From contig DFNX01000016.1 in NCBI GenBank assembly GCA_002376235.1, positions 744,001 through 808,000 on the forward strand: 64,000 nt of DNA, read 5' to 3'. The position numbers were made by a program, and so were the translations under genes. This document shows, one piece after another, positions 8,523 through 17,230 of this stretch. The notes beneath the pieces were generated by a model. It saw only the letters and a program-made list of their open reading frames with translations. It was not told where the DNA came from and ran no database searches. The stretch is from Neorhizobium sp. UBA3556. GTDB lineage: Bacteria; Pseudomonadota; Alphaproteobacteria; Rhizobiales; Rhizobiaceae. Within the stretch, counting starts at the first letter, position 1. Every line of letters starts with the position of its first letter.

Positions 8523-9461
8523 ATGAGACAGGATCCTTATGAAATTTTGGGCGTCAAGCAGGATGCGTCGCAGAAGGACATCCGAAACGCCTTTCGAAAA
8601 CTCGCCAAGAAATACCACCCCGATCTGAACCCGGGAGATCGCAAGGCCGAGGAGATCTTCAAGGATATTTCCGCCGCCAACGAAATCCTCGGTGACGAGG
8701 AAAAGCGCGGCCGCTTCGACCGTGGCGAAATCGACATCAATGGCGTCGAGCGCCCCACGTTTCATGAGCATCGGCAATATGCCGGAGCCGATGGCAGCGA
8801 TGCCTTCTCCGATGACGGCGGCTTTTCACAGTTCGGCGGTTTCGAGGATATCTTTGCGAGCTTCATGTCGCGCCGCGGGGGTGCCGGCCCCAACACATCC
8901 CATTTTGACGGCGCGCAGTTTCGCAGCAGAGGTGCAGACGTCCATTATACGATGGAAGTCTCCTTCCTCGATGCGATCAACGGCACGACCGCACCCGTCT
9001 CGCTCGGCCCTGGTTCATCGCTCGACGTAAAGATCCCCGCGGGCACCCGCGACGGGCAAGTCCTGCGCCTGCGCGGCAAGGGCGGGAAAGGCACGACCAA
9101 GGGTCAGGATGGCGATGCCCTCATCGAGATCAAGGTCAAACCGCACACCTTCTTCAAGCGCGACGGCAATGATATCCGCGTGGAAATCCCGATCACCATT
9201 CGCGAAGCGGTGCTTGGTGGCAAGATCAAGATCCCGACCCCCGGCGGTTACCTGAACGTGACGCTAAAGCCCAACACCAATACCGGTACGACGCTGCGCC
9301 TCAAGGGCAAGGGCGCCCCGAAGACCGGCGACGGACATGGCGATCTGCTCGCAACGGTGAAGATCGTCCTGCCGGAAAAGCCGGATCCTGATCTTGCGGC
9401 ATTGATGGAGACATTGCCGGAAAAATCCAACGAAGATCCGCGCAAGCATCTTAACCTTTAA
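8523..9461 (+). CDS. DnaJ-like co-chaperone, CbpA type (J domain + C-terminal substrate domains, no zinc finger)
   Basis: 312 aa. The J domain occupies residues 4-68, with the HPD motif at 32-34 that stimulates the DnaK ATPase. A short Gly-rich linker (about 75-115) leads straight into the two beta-barrel substrate domains (about 140-300), without the CxxCxGxG zinc repeats of canonical DnaJ. The ATG at 8523 follows GGAGG by 5 nt; an in-frame ATG 45 nt upstream lacks such a site. It likely assists DnaK as a CbpA-like factor. No grpE or dnaK is in the window. Confidence 0.9.
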   Translation: MRQDPYEILGVKQDASQKDIRNAFRKLAKKYHPDLNPGDRKAEEIFKDISAANEILGDEEKRGRFDRGEIDINGVERPTFHEHRQYAGADGSDAFSDDGGFSQFGGFEDIFASFMSRRGGAGPNTSHFDGAQFRSRGADVHYTMEVSFLDAINGTTAPVSLGPGSSLDVKIPAGTRDGQVLRLRGKGGKGTTKGQDGDALIEIKVKPHTFFKRDGNDIRVEIPITIREAVLGGKIKIPTPGGYLNVTLKPNTNTGTTLRLKGKGAPKTGDGHGDLLATVKIVLPEKPDPDLAALMETLPEKSNEDPRKHLNL

Positions 9462-9525
9462 GCAAGATGGAACTTTATAAGTTATTCAAGCGTCGTGTAC
9501 GACGAAAGCCATGCTTGAAATATCT

Positions 9526-9552
9526 GGACCGGATGTCATCCTGCACCGGTCC
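9526..9552. promoter_or_regulatory. Inverted repeat upstream of second receiver gene
   Basis: Perfect 7-bp arms GGACCGG (9526-9532) and CCGGTCC (9546-9552) lie about 25 nt before the receiver gene start. A smaller palindrome (CGTCGT-GT-ACGACG) lies at 9491-9504. They could be operators or a weak terminator for the DnaJ-like gene; no T tract follows. Confidence 0.35.
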
Positions 9553-9575
9553 ACGTATGACACTGTAAAGGTAAC

Positions 9576-9965
9576 ATGACGGAAGCCGAGTATCTGAACG
9601 ACTGTCCGACTATCCTCCTCCTAGAGGATGATCTTCTACTAGCGATGGATATCGAAGATCATCTACTGCAAACCGGCCACAAGATTATAGGCCCCTTCGG
9701 CAGGATCGCCGACGCGATGGATGCAATCCCGCGCAACGATCTGGCCGGCGCCATCGTCGATCTCAATCTCCAAGGTGAGTTGTCGGTGCCGGTCATCGAG
9801 ATGCTGCAGGAACGGGATGTACCGGTCATCATCTGCAGCAGCCACGCCGAATTGCCGGAACTCAGGAACAAGCTGAAAGGCCTGCCCATGCTTCCAAAGC
9901 CGTGGCATCCGCAAAAGCTCAACCGGCTGGTCGAAGAGACGTTTGGTTCGATCCGCGCCGCGTGA
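9576..9965 (+). CDS. Stand-alone response-regulator receiver protein (copy 2)
   Basis: 129 aa single receiver domain: acidic pair in LLLEDDLLLA, phospho-acceptor D62 (IVDLNLQGE), switch Ser in CSSH, and K108 (PKPWHP). It is of the same small-receiver class as the protein at 7024-7386, with a similar N-terminal IxLLLED strand, suggesting an old duplication or shared circuit. It has no output domain, and no kinase is adjacent. The ATG at 9576 has a modest AAGGTAAC site. Confidence 0.88.
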   Translation: MTEAEYLNDCPTILLLEDDLLLAMDIEDHLLQTGHKIIGPFGRIADAMDAIPRNDLAGAIVDLNLQGELSVPVIEMLQERDVPVIICSSHAELPELRNKLKGLPMLPKPWHPQKLNRLVEETFGSIRAA

Positions 9966-10022
9966 AGTGGCGTCGGCGCAGAAACAGGTTGTATCCGGCG
10001 CCGATGTCACTACGCAGGGATA

Positions 10023-10430
10023 TTAAAGGCTGCTAGAGAATTTCTGCGCCATCCAATAACCGGCGGCCGCCGAAACGGACGTCAGAACAGTTCCCCATGC
10101 CATATCGACGATGACGACAATCGGTGACCAGTTTTTCAGAGTGGCCAGGTTCGTCATGTCATAGGTGCCGTAGGCAATGAATCCGAGAATGGCGCCAGCG
10201 ATGGCAGCCGTCGTCCAGTTGCCCGACACAAGTGCCGGCTGGACGGCAAAATAGACGATGCCCGCGACATAGAAGAGGTAGAAGATCCCTGCAGCTATGA
10301 AGTTCGGCTGATCCAGCAACAGGCTGCCGATCCGGCTTCGATAGAACCCGGTCGCCACCTTACCCAGCCAGAGAAAATCGAGGCCGAGAAAGGTGACCAC
10401 GGTTCCGACATAGGCGAGTATGTAGGTCAT
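10023..10430 (-). CDS. DUF2177 family membrane protein
   Basis: 135 aa with four predicted transmembrane helices and the family's G-x-x-x-Y-G-T-Y-D-M-T-N-L core near residues 88-96. It begins 11 nt after the anti-sigma factor stop, so it is almost certainly the third gene of the sigma/anti-sigma operon. DUF2177 proteins are often found beside ChrR-type anti-sigma, DUF1365 and cyclopropane-synthase genes, as here. The biochemical function is unknown; a role in membrane adaptation is inferred from context. Confidence 0.85.
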   Translation of the reverse strand: MTYILAYVGTVVTFLGLDFLWLGKVATGFYRSRIGSLLLDQPNFIAAGIFYLFYVAGIVYFAVQPALVSGNWTTAAIAGAILGFIAYGTYDMTNLATLKNWSPIVVIVDMAWGTVLTSVSAAAGYWMAQKFSSSL

Positions 10431-10441
10431 CGTCCCTCCAG

Positions 10442-11101
10442 TCAGATCTTCAAAATCGGCTGGATCAGCCGCACAATCCAGCTCGAGAATTTCAGCGGCG
10501 CTTCAGTCACCGCCAGGCAGATGCAATCCTCACCCTCGGTGGCGGTCGGCGTATGCAGGAGGTCACCGTCAGCTTCCTCGATGTCACCGCGCGCAAAAAG
10601 GTCGTCGCCGTCGCGAAAACTGCCGGCCAGAACCAGCGTCAGTTCTCGCCCCTCATGTGTGTGCTCCGGCACCGGCTTTCCCGCCGGAATGCGCAGCAGC
10701 CGCACCTGCGTCTCAGTATCCTTTGTGTCTATCAGGATCTGGTAGGCGCCGCGCCCGAGCGCCCGCCATTTGAGATCGGCAAGATCCCCGCCGACATAGG
10801 ATCGAAGCGGTTCGGGAAGCACTGCTTTAGATTTCGCAGTTGTAGCGACATGAGGCTTGATCTCCTCGACCTTGATATCGATCGTCCGAGCCTTGAAGCG
10901 CGCCCAGGCGTCGTCCTCGCTGGCGCTTTCGCCTGCCTTGTCCAGAAGCGCTCCAGCCGCTCCCTCCATCGTGTAAAGCCGCTGGCGACATTCGGGGCAA
11001 AGCGCCAGATGGCTCGCGACCGCCAGGCTCCACCCTTCCGAAAGGCTTCCCGATGCATAGTCGATCAGGAAGTCATCGCTGATGTGATGTTTCACGCTCA
11101 T
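10442..11101 (-). CDS. chrR: ChrR-type zinc-dependent anti-sigma factor with cupin domain
   Basis: 219 aa. The N-terminal zinc anti-sigma domain has H6 plus the HxxxCxxC motif H31-C35-C38. The C-terminal half is a cupin (PEHTHEGRELTLVLAGSF), the arrangement of ChrR, which holds a group-IV sigma factor inactive until singlet oxygen or related stress triggers release. Its start overlaps the sigma factor stop (ATGA), so the pair is translationally coupled. The sensed signal is inferred from the family. Confidence 0.9.
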   Translation of the reverse strand: MSVKHHISDDFLIDYASGSLSEGWSLAVASHLALCPECRQRLYTMEGAAGALLDKAGESASEDDAWARFKARTIDIKVEEIKPHVATTAKSKAVLPEPLRSYVGGDLADLKWRALGRGAYQILIDTKDTETQVRLLRIPAGKPVPEHTHEGRELTLVLAGSFRDGDDLFARGDIEEADGDLLHTPTATEGEDCICLAVTEAPLKFSSWIVRLIQPILKI

Positions 11102-11682
11102 AGCCGCCCCTCCAGCGAGGAACGCAGCTTCTCGAATGCAAGCCGTATGCGTGACTTCACGGTTCCGAGCGGAACGCCGAGATCACGGGCAATCGTGGAG
11201 TGCGACGCCTCGTCGAAAAACGCCCGACGCAACACATCAAGCTGCTCCTCAGGCAAGGTCGCCATCGCACCGCGCAACAATTGCGCTTCCTGGATCTGCT
11301 GGAATTCCTGATCCGCGGGGGCGACGTCGTCAGCGACGAAGGCCGGATCATTGACGTCGAATTCCGGACGCTTGCGCCTGAAGGCATCGATGCGCACATT
11401 GCGTGCGATTGTGTAGATCCATGCAGAAACGTTGCCGCGTGCAGGATCGAATTGCCCGGCCTTGTTCCACACTGCAGTCATGGTTTCCTGCATCAGCTCT
11501 TCGGCAGCCTGCCGGTCCTTGGTCTTGGCTGCCATGAAGCTGCGCACGCGCGGAGCATAAAAACGGAAGATCGCTTCGAACGCATCGGCGCTACGCTCCC
11601 GTGCGACGATGGAAAGGAGCCGCACCATCTCGGCTTTCGCGAGATCGTCGGCCGCCAAGCCACCGGAGTTTTTCTTGTTCAT
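11098..11682 (-). CDS. rpoE: ECF sigma factor, RpoE/ChrR-associated group
   Basis: 194 aa from the ATG at 11682; an ORF extension upstream runs through the promoter region and is rejected. Region 2 (AFEAIFRFYAPRVRSFM to WIYTIARNVRIDAFRR) and region 4 (STIARDLGVPLGTVKSRIR) are clear. It is cotranscribed with the ChrR-like inhibitor and DUF2177 and is divergent from the FAD oxidoreductase/DUF1365/CFA operon, its probable target. A matching promoter lies about 100 nt upstream, suggesting autoregulation. Confidence 0.92.
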   Translation of the reverse strand: MNKKNSGGLAADDLAKAEMVRLLSIVARERSADAFEAIFRFYAPRVRSFMAAKTKDRQAAEELMQETMTAVWNKAGQFDPARGNVSAWIYTIARNVRIDAFRRKRPEFDVNDPAFVADDVAPADQEFQQIQEAQLLRGAMATLPEEQLDVLRRAFFDEASHSTIARDLGVPLGTVKSRIRLAFEKLRSSLEGRL

Positions 11683-11781
11683 CCCGAGCCCATGCGCTGC
11701 TTGTCCCGTCCGCCTGGCAGGCGACGGTCGGCGTATTTGCCATTTATCAAGCGAGATAGGCGAGCTCAAGTTCATGGCAAG

Positions 11782-11810
11782 CTTTACGAAGGACTTACGA
11801 ACGCGGATCA
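11782..11810 (-). promoter_or_regulatory. Candidate sigma-E(ChrR)-type autoregulatory promoter
   Basis: On the minus strand a TGATCC -35 element (11810-11805) is followed after 17 nt by GTAAAG (11787-11782). TGATCC with a TAA-type -10 is the pattern reported for Rhodobacter RpoE. It would give a leader of roughly 90 nt before the sigma gene start. Confidence 0.5.
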
Positions 11811-11890
11811 CAACCCTTGGGATTTTTTTAAAGAGATCCGATTGCCGCCCTGGTTCGTATTGAAAAGCAGAAAAGCGCGAGGATGCTGGG

Positions 11891-13246
11891 ATGACGCCTT
11901 TGACTGGGAATTTTGGACGGGAAGCGAAAAGGATCGCAGTCATCGGATCAGGCATCAGTGGCCTGTCCTGCGCATGGCTATTGTCCAGGACCAATGACGT
12001 CACCCTCTACGAAGCTTCCGACCGGCTGGGCGGCCACGCCAATACCGTGAATGTCGAGATGGATGACCGCAGCATCGCGGTCGATACCGGCTTCATCGTC
12101 TATAACGAGACCAACTATCCGAACCTCGTGGCATTGTTCGACCAGCTGAACGTGCCGACGATTGCTTCGGATATGTCATTTGCAGCATCCATGGATGACG
12201 GCGGGTTTGAATATAGCGGCACCGGTCTCAAAGGCCTGCTCGGCCAGAAACGGAATATCCTTCGCCCAAGATTCTGGGCCATGCTGCGCGACGTTTTCAA
12301 ATTCTACAAACATTCCCCCGCCCTTCTAGATCAGCCGGATATGCGGGAGGTCACCCTTGGCGACTATCTTCGCCAGGCGGGCTACTCTGCGTCCTTCATC
12401 AACGATCACCTGATGCCGATGGGAGCCGCCATCTGGTCGACAACGGCCAGGGAAATGCATGATTATCCCCTGCACGCCTTCCTTCGCTTCTTCGTCAACC
12501 ATGGCCTACTGCTTCTCTCCGGCAGGCCGCAATGGCGCACCGTTGAAGGTGGCAGTCGGGAGTATGTCACGCGCCTAGCCGCCGATTTCGGCGGAACGAT
12601 CAGGCTTTCCGCTCCTGTCGCCTCGATCCGCCGCGCCGCAAACGGCGTAACGGTGACCGACGGGAACGGCCATTCGGACGAATTCGATGATGTGGTGGTT
12701 GCAGCCCATGCGGATGAAGCCCTGAACATGCTGGCAGATGCCGACGACCGCGAACGGGATCTGCTTGGCGCGTTCGGTTACACCCGCAACAAGGCGGTCC
12801 TGCACAGCGATCCGGCCTTGATGCCGAAACACCGCAATGTCTGGTCGAGCTGGAACTATCTGAGCGGCACGCAAGGCAACCGCGATCAGCAGCTCTGCGT
12901 CACCTACTGGATGAACAGGCTTCAGAAGCTTCCCACGGACCGGTCTCTCTTCCTCACGCTCAACCCCAACAGGGAACCGCAGCCAAAGCTGATCTACGGC
13001 ACCTATGACTATACCCACCCCCGCTTCGACACGCGCGCCCTGAAAGCCCAAAACGATCTTTGGCAACTTCAGGGCCGCAACCGCACCTGGTTCTGCGGCG
13101 CCTATTTCGGCAGCGGCTTCCACGAAGATGGCCTGCAATCCGGGCTGGCGGTCGCCGAAGCCCTTGGCGGCAACCGCCGTCCGTGGAGCGTCGAAAACGA
13201 ATCCGGCCGGATCAGCATCCGGGATTTTCGCGAGGCCGCCGAATGA
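11891..13246 (+). CDS. FAD-dependent oxidoreductase (amine-oxidase-like)
   Basis: 451 aa. The N-terminal Rossmann motif VIGSGISGLSCAWLL is at residues 17-31, with the following E (YEASDRLGGH) for FAD ribose binding; the rest is a flavin amine-oxidase/desaturase-like fold. In alphaproteobacteria this gene sits with DUF1365 and CFA-like methyltransferase genes in the ChrR-sigma regulon. In Rhodobacter, genes of this regulon take part in unusual (furan-type) fatty-acid formation, so a lipid substrate is a reasonable inference. It overlaps the next gene by 4 nt (ATGA). Confidence 0.85.
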   Translation: MTPLTGNFGREAKRIAVIGSGISGLSCAWLLSRTNDVTLYEASDRLGGHANTVNVEMDDRSIAVDTGFIVYNETNYPNLVALFDQLNVPTIASDMSFAASMDDGGFEYSGTGLKGLLGQKRNILRPRFWAMLRDVFKFYKHSPALLDQPDMREVTLGDYLRQAGYSASFINDHLMPMGAAIWSTTAREMHDYPLHAFLRFFVNHGLLLLSGRPQWRTVEGGSREYVTRLAADFGGTIRLSAPVASIRRAANGVTVTDGNGHSDEFDDVVVAAHADEALNMLADADDRERDLLGAFGYTRNKAVLHSDPALMPKHRNVWSSWNYLSGTQGNRDQQLCVTYWMNRLQKLPTDRSLFLTLNPNREPQPKLIYGTYDYTHPRFDTRALKAQNDLWQLQGRNRTWFCGAYFGSGFHEDGLQSGLAVAEALGGNRRPWSVENESGRISIRDFREAAE

Positions 13247-14046
13247 GCCTGACCTCCAGCATCTATGCGGGCGCTGTCGTCCACGCCAGGCTGCGGCCGA
13301 AAAAGCATAACCTGCGCTACAGCGTCTTTTCGCTGTTGCTTGATCTCGACGAATTGATGTTGCTGGATAGGTCGCTGCGCCTGTTCGGCGTAAACCGGCG
13401 AGGCTTGTTCAGCTTCTGGCAAAAGGACCATGGCGACGGCACCCCGAATGGCCTCAAGGAATGGGTTGCGGGCCAGCTCTCGAATGCCGGGATAACCACG
13501 GATGGCCTCAATGTTAGGGTACTCTGCTATCCGCGCATCTTCGGCTACGTCTTCAATCCCCTCACCGTCTATTTCTGCTATGGCCCTGAAGGCGAACTGC
13601 GCGCCGTCATCTACGAAGTCTGCAATACCTTCCACGAGCGCCACGCCTACATCATCCCCGCAGATGACGAGGAGGATGGGCAGATAAGCCATTCCTGCAG
13701 CAAGGACCTTTACGTTTCGCCCTTCGTGCCGATGAATTGCCACTATGATTTCACGGTGAGGACGCCCGCGGATCATGTGAAGATTGCAATACGGGAATCT
13801 GACGCTGACGGCATGTTTCTCTATGCGATGTTTCAAGGCAAACAACAGCCTCTCACCGATCGCAGCCTGGCGACCGCCTTTCTCAGATATCCGCTGATGA
13901 CGTTCAAGGTGACGGCCGCCATTCACTGGGAAGCGCTTCTTCTGTGGTTGAAACGAGTGCCGCTGCACCGTCACGCACACGCAGCTTCACCACGAGCCTC
14001 GACCATCGTAGCCCACCACCACAGCCCACGGACGGAGACTCGCTAA
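13243..14046 (+). CDS. DUF1365 domain-containing protein
   Basis: 267 aa, start at 13243 overlapping the FAD oxidoreductase stop. It is the second gene of a tightly coupled three-gene operon. Family features include RPKKHNLRYSVFSLLLDLDE at the N-terminus, FGYVFNPLTVYFCY near the middle and the SKDLYVSPFVPM block. The function is unproven; its constant association with CFA-synthase-like and FAD enzymes points to modification of phospholipid acyl chains. Confidence 0.87.
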   Translation: MSLTSSIYAGAVVHARLRPKKHNLRYSVFSLLLDLDELMLLDRSLRLFGVNRRGLFSFWQKDHGDGTPNGLKEWVAGQLSNAGITTDGLNVRVLCYPRIFGYVFNPLTVYFCYGPEGELRAVIYEVCNTFHERHAYIIPADDEEDGQISHSCSKDLYVSPFVPMNCHYDFTVRTPADHVKIAIRESDADGMFLYAMFQGKQQPLTDRSLATAFLRYPLMTFKVTAAIHWEALLLWLKRVPLHRHAHAASPRASTIVAHHHSPRTETR

Positions 14047-15257
14047 TGTCGGATGTCGATCACAAGCTTGAAATGCCGGTACCGTCCTTTTCGCTTGTCG
14101 AAAAAATTCTCTGCCGCTGGGCCAGTCGCCTGGTCGTGGGTCAACTGACGCTCCGCTTTCCAAGCGGTCGCGAAGCACGTTTCGTCGGAGAGACGAGTGG
14201 CCCCACCGCCACGATCGAATTCAAGACCATGCGCCCCCTTCGCCGTCTGGCCGCGGGTGGCAGCCTTGGCTTCGCCACGTCCTATCTCGAAGGCGATTGG
14301 GAGACACCGGATCTTGGCGCGGTGCTGGATTTGGCTATTGCCAACGAGGCTCGCTGGCACGGGATGATGAAGGCAAGCCCCCTGGCGGCATTCGTCGCCC
14401 TCATCCGCCACCGGCTGAACCGCAATTCGAAAGCCGGCAGCCGCCGCAACATCGCCTATCACTACGACCTCGGCAACGAATTCTACGGCCTGTGGCTCGA
14501 CGAAACAATGACCTATTCCTCTGCCATTTTTTCCAACCCGCGCGAAAATCTCGCCGATGCGCAGAAGACCAAGTACCGTCGCATCATCGAGGAATTACAG
14601 ATCGGCAGAGACGACCATGTGCTCGAAATCGGCTGCGGCTGGGGCGGTTTTGCAGAAGAGGCTATCCGCGCAACCGGATGCCGCGTCACCGGATTGACGC
14701 TCTCGAAGGAACAGGCCGCATTCGCCGAAGCGCGGCTACGGCAGGCAGGCTTTGAAGACCGCGCCGATATTCGTCTGGAAGATTATCGCGACTGCGAAGG
14801 CACCTTCACCAAGATCGTTTCGATCGAGATGTTCGAGGCGGTCGGCGAAGAGAACTGGAAAACCTATTTCGACCGGGTCAGATCGCTGCTGTCTCCGAAG
14901 GGGCAGGCTCTCATTCAGGTCATCACCATCGCCGAGGAACGGTTCGCCCATTACCGCAGCCATGCGGATTTCATCCAGACCTACATCTTTCCAGGCGGCA
15001 TGCTGCCCAGCATCACGGCGTTCGAAGCCACAGCACGAGGCTCAGAGCTTTCGGTCGAGGATCGCTTCTGCTTCGGCCGCGATTACGAGCGTACCCTGCT
15101 TTCGTGGGACAAGACGTTCAGGGAGAACTGGCAGAGGATAATGTCGCACGGCTTCGACGAACGCTTCTTCCGCATGTGGCATTACTACCTGCAATATTGC
15201 GCCGCCGGTTTCCGCACCGGCCGCCTCGATGTCGTACAGTTCAGGCTTGCCCGGTAA
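14046..15257 (+). CDS. Cyclopropane-fatty-acyl-phospholipid synthase family methyltransferase
   Basis: 403 aa. SAM-dependent enzyme with the Rossmann motif EIGCGWGGF (GCGWGG at 196-201), the acyl-pocket block YHYDLGNEFYGLWLD (139-152), and the IEMFEAVGEENW region containing the bicarbonate-binding glutamate. It starts on the DUF1365 stop (TAATG). Given the sigma/ChrR neighbourhood it may make a stress-specific methylated lipid rather than the housekeeping cyclopropane ring. It is convergent with a PAP2 gene 88 nt away. Confidence 0.92.
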   Translation: MSDVDHKLEMPVPSFSLVEKILCRWASRLVVGQLTLRFPSGREARFVGETSGPTATIEFKTMRPLRRLAAGGSLGFATSYLEGDWETPDLGAVLDLAIANEARWHGMMKASPLAAFVALIRHRLNRNSKAGSRRNIAYHYDLGNEFYGLWLDETMTYSSAIFSNPRENLADAQKTKYRRIIEELQIGRDDHVLEIGCGWGGFAEEAIRATGCRVTGLTLSKEQAAFAEARLRQAGFEDRADIRLEDYRDCEGTFTKIVSIEMFEAVGEENWKTYFDRVRSLLSPKGQALIQVITIAEERFAHYRSHADFIQTYIFPGGMLPSITAFEATARGSELSVEDRFCFGRDYERTLLSWDKTFRENWQRIMSHGFDERFFRMWHYYLQYCAAGFRTGRLDVVQFRLAR

Positions 15258-15345
15258 TCCATGCGATGTGTGGTTCCTGTTGCCCTTCGCGCCTGGACAT
15301 CTTCGATCATGTGATCGCGACTCAGAACTCACACCATCCGCAATG

Positions 15346-16071
15346 TCACTTCACAGGGACAGCATCCTTCGGCCTCCGTTCGATGAAGCGACGCGCCAGC
15401 AGCCAGCAGCCCGCGGCCCAGACGGCACCCGCGCACCAGCCGCCCAAAACGTCAGTCGGGTAATGGACGCCGAGATAGAGACGGGACAGACCGACGATGA
15501 GCGTCAGAAAAATACCGGCGGCCATCAGGAATATCCGCGTCGCGCGATATTGTTCAGCCCGCGAAAGCAGCGCCGCCAGCGTCAGATAGGTGACGGCAGA
15601 AAGCATCGCGTGGCCGCTTGGAAAGCTCATGTCATGAACCTCCACCAGATGCGGCACGATATCCGGACGAGGCCGTGCAACGCCGAGCTTGAGCGCGCTG
15701 CTCACCAGCCAACCGCCGGCGATCGATAGAAACATGAAGACGGCAATTGCCGTCTGGCGGGCTAGAAGAAGATAGACGACAGCGAAAATGGTCATCAGCG
15801 ACAGAACCGTGACCCCACCGAGCGCCGTGATATCGTCGACTGCATGCGTCACCCAGGATGGTGCGATCGGCACGGCAAGGTCCGTCGCCTGCCTCAGCGC
15901 CAGCAGAATTTCCTCGTCGAAGGCATGCGTGTCCCCCTCCATCACCTCTCCGGTCAGTGTCAGAAACGCGAAGATACCACCAGCCATCAAGGCAAACACG
16001 ATGAGGCCGATGGGTTCGAACGTCATGAACCGGTCGATGAACCTCTGACGGATACGCTGATTGAATGGCAT
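15346..16071 (-). CDS. PAP2 family membrane phosphatase
   Basis: 241 aa with about six membrane helices and the three-part phosphatase signature: KLGVARPRPD, FPSGH and SRLYLGVHYPTDVLGG. It resembles undecaprenyl-diphosphate or lipid-phosphate phosphatases acting on the periplasmic face. It is a single gene reading towards the CFA operon. Its substrate cannot be set from sequence alone. Confidence 0.9.
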   Translation of the reverse strand: MPFNQRIRQRFIDRFMTFEPIGLIVFALMAGGIFAFLTLTGEVMEGDTHAFDEEILLALRQATDLAVPIAPSWVTHAVDDITALGGVTVLSLMTIFAVVYLLLARQTAIAVFMFLSIAGGWLVSSALKLGVARPRPDIVPHLVEVHDMSFPSGHAMLSAVTYLTLAALLSRAEQYRATRIFLMAAGIFLTLIVGLSRLYLGVHYPTDVLGGWCAGAVWAAGCWLLARRFIERRPKDAVPVK

Positions 16072-16093
16072 GCTCTCTCGCTGGCTTATTGAG

Positions 16094-16113
16094 TGTCCTG
16101 TCTAGATAGGACA
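16094..16113. promoter_or_regulatory. 20-bp near-perfect palindrome between PAP2 and yjbQ genes
   Basis: TGTCCT and AGGACA arms flank a central TCTAGA; 18 of 20 positions are symmetric. It lies 23 nt upstream of the PAP2 start codon, where a repressor or activator could act. The regulator is unknown. Confidence 0.4.
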
Positions 16114-16309
16114 AAGGCGCCACCACACAAGAATTCGACGCGCCATCCTGTTCATATTGACCTGTGGCGCGTCCTGACGATCATCTGCGCCTGCGCCAAC
16201 CCGCTTGCGCTGATTCTGAGGAAGGTAGACCTGAAATTCGGATGCAGCCCCGCGCTTGAGGAAAACGAGGTCGGCGAAAAGATGATCGGACGGACAGAAG
16301 GAGGATTCT

Positions 16310-16732
16310 ATGCCGCAAACCATGCTTTCCGTCTCCACCCAAGGCCAGGGGCTTTACGAATTTACGGATCAGGCCGACGCCTTCGTCCGCAACCACCATA
16401 TCGGCCAGGGGCTGTTGACGGTCTTTGTCCGCCACACATCCTGCTCACTGCTCATTCAGGAAAATGCCGATCCCGATGTGCAAAGGGATCTCAAAACCTT
16501 TTTCGGCCGACTGGTCCCTCCATCGATCCACCCCGACATGAGCTGGGTGGTTCACACGGCCGAAGGACCGGATGACATGCCGGCACATATCAAGGCAGCA
16601 CTGACGGCCGTCTCTATCGGCATTCCTGTGAATGGAGGCCGCCTCATGCTCGGTACCTGGCAGGGAATCTACCTGTTCGAACACCGCGATCGGCCGCATC
16701 GCCGCGAGATCATTCTTCACCTCTCTGCCTGA
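16310..16732 (+). CDS. yjbQ: YjbQ family (UPF0047) protein
   Basis: 140 aa, typical size. Conserved blocks are TVFVRHTSCSLLIQENADPDV (about residues 40-60), the WVHTAEGPDDMPAHIKA region, and the GTWQGIYLFEHR C-terminal stretch with its conserved H. Some members show secondary thiamine-phosphate synthase activity in vitro, but the physiological role is unsettled. A strong AAGGAGGA site precedes the ATG. No thiamine riboswitch was seen upstream. Confidence 0.9.
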   Translation: MPQTMLSVSTQGQGLYEFTDQADAFVRNHHIGQGLLTVFVRHTSCSLLIQENADPDVQRDLKTFFGRLVPPSIHPDMSWVVHTAEGPDDMPAHIKAALTAVSIGIPVNGGRLMLGTWQGIYLFEHRDRPHRREIILHLSA

Positions 16733-16861
16733 GCGGAGGTTGTCGCCGCGGTGAACAGAACCTGAATGCTCCCTTGGGAATATGTTCAGGCTGCCAACCC
16801 TAATCTCCGGACATCGCCTGATATGGCGAAAAGAAAAACTGCTGCAACCGGAGGATCATCC

Positions 16862-17215
16862 ATGACCAGTTTGCTCACCAGGATCGGCCTTGCCGCGATC
16901 GTCGCCTTCACCGGCATCTCCGCCACTGCGTCCACCGCAGCCGCTTCGGATCGCGGCTTCGGCATCAACGGCAATGGCATCTACGTGCAATATTACGACC
17001 GCCATCACGATCGTGACCGCGACTGGCGCCGCCACCATGGCCGTCCGGGCTGCTCTCCGGCACGCGCGCTCGACAAGGCCGAGCGCATGGGCCTGAGGCG
17101 TGTCCGTGTCGTTGACGCTTCCCGCCGCGCCATCGTCGTTGTCGGTCGCGACCGCCATGGCCGGGATCGCGTGGTCTTCGCCAACGAGCGTGGCTGCCCG
17201 GTCATCCGTCGCTGA
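16862..17215 (+). CDS. Small secreted basic protein, unknown function
   Basis: 117 aa from the ATG at 16862 (GGAGGA six nt before). A signal peptide of about 27 residues ends near TAAASD. The mature part is rich in Arg, His and Asp (YYDRHHDRDRDWRRHHGR), followed by a compact domain with two cysteines (GCSPARAL, ERGCPVIRR) that could form a disulphide. I recognise this as a type common in rhizobial genomes but cannot assign a function. An in-frame upstream ATG at 16766 lacks a ribosome site. Confidence 0.72.
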   Translation: MTSLLTRIGLAAIVAFTGISATASTAAASDRGFGINGNGIYVQYYDRHHDRDRDWRRHHGRPGCSPARALDKAERMGLRRVRVVDASRRAIVVVGRDRHGRDRVVFANERGCPVIRR

Positions 17216-17230
17216 TGCGAGAACCTCCGG

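Noticed and set aside
16114..16309. Possible thiamine riboswitch upstream of yjbQ
   Set aside because: Checked because some YjbQ proteins have thiamine-related activity; no CTGAGA core or matching arms are present.
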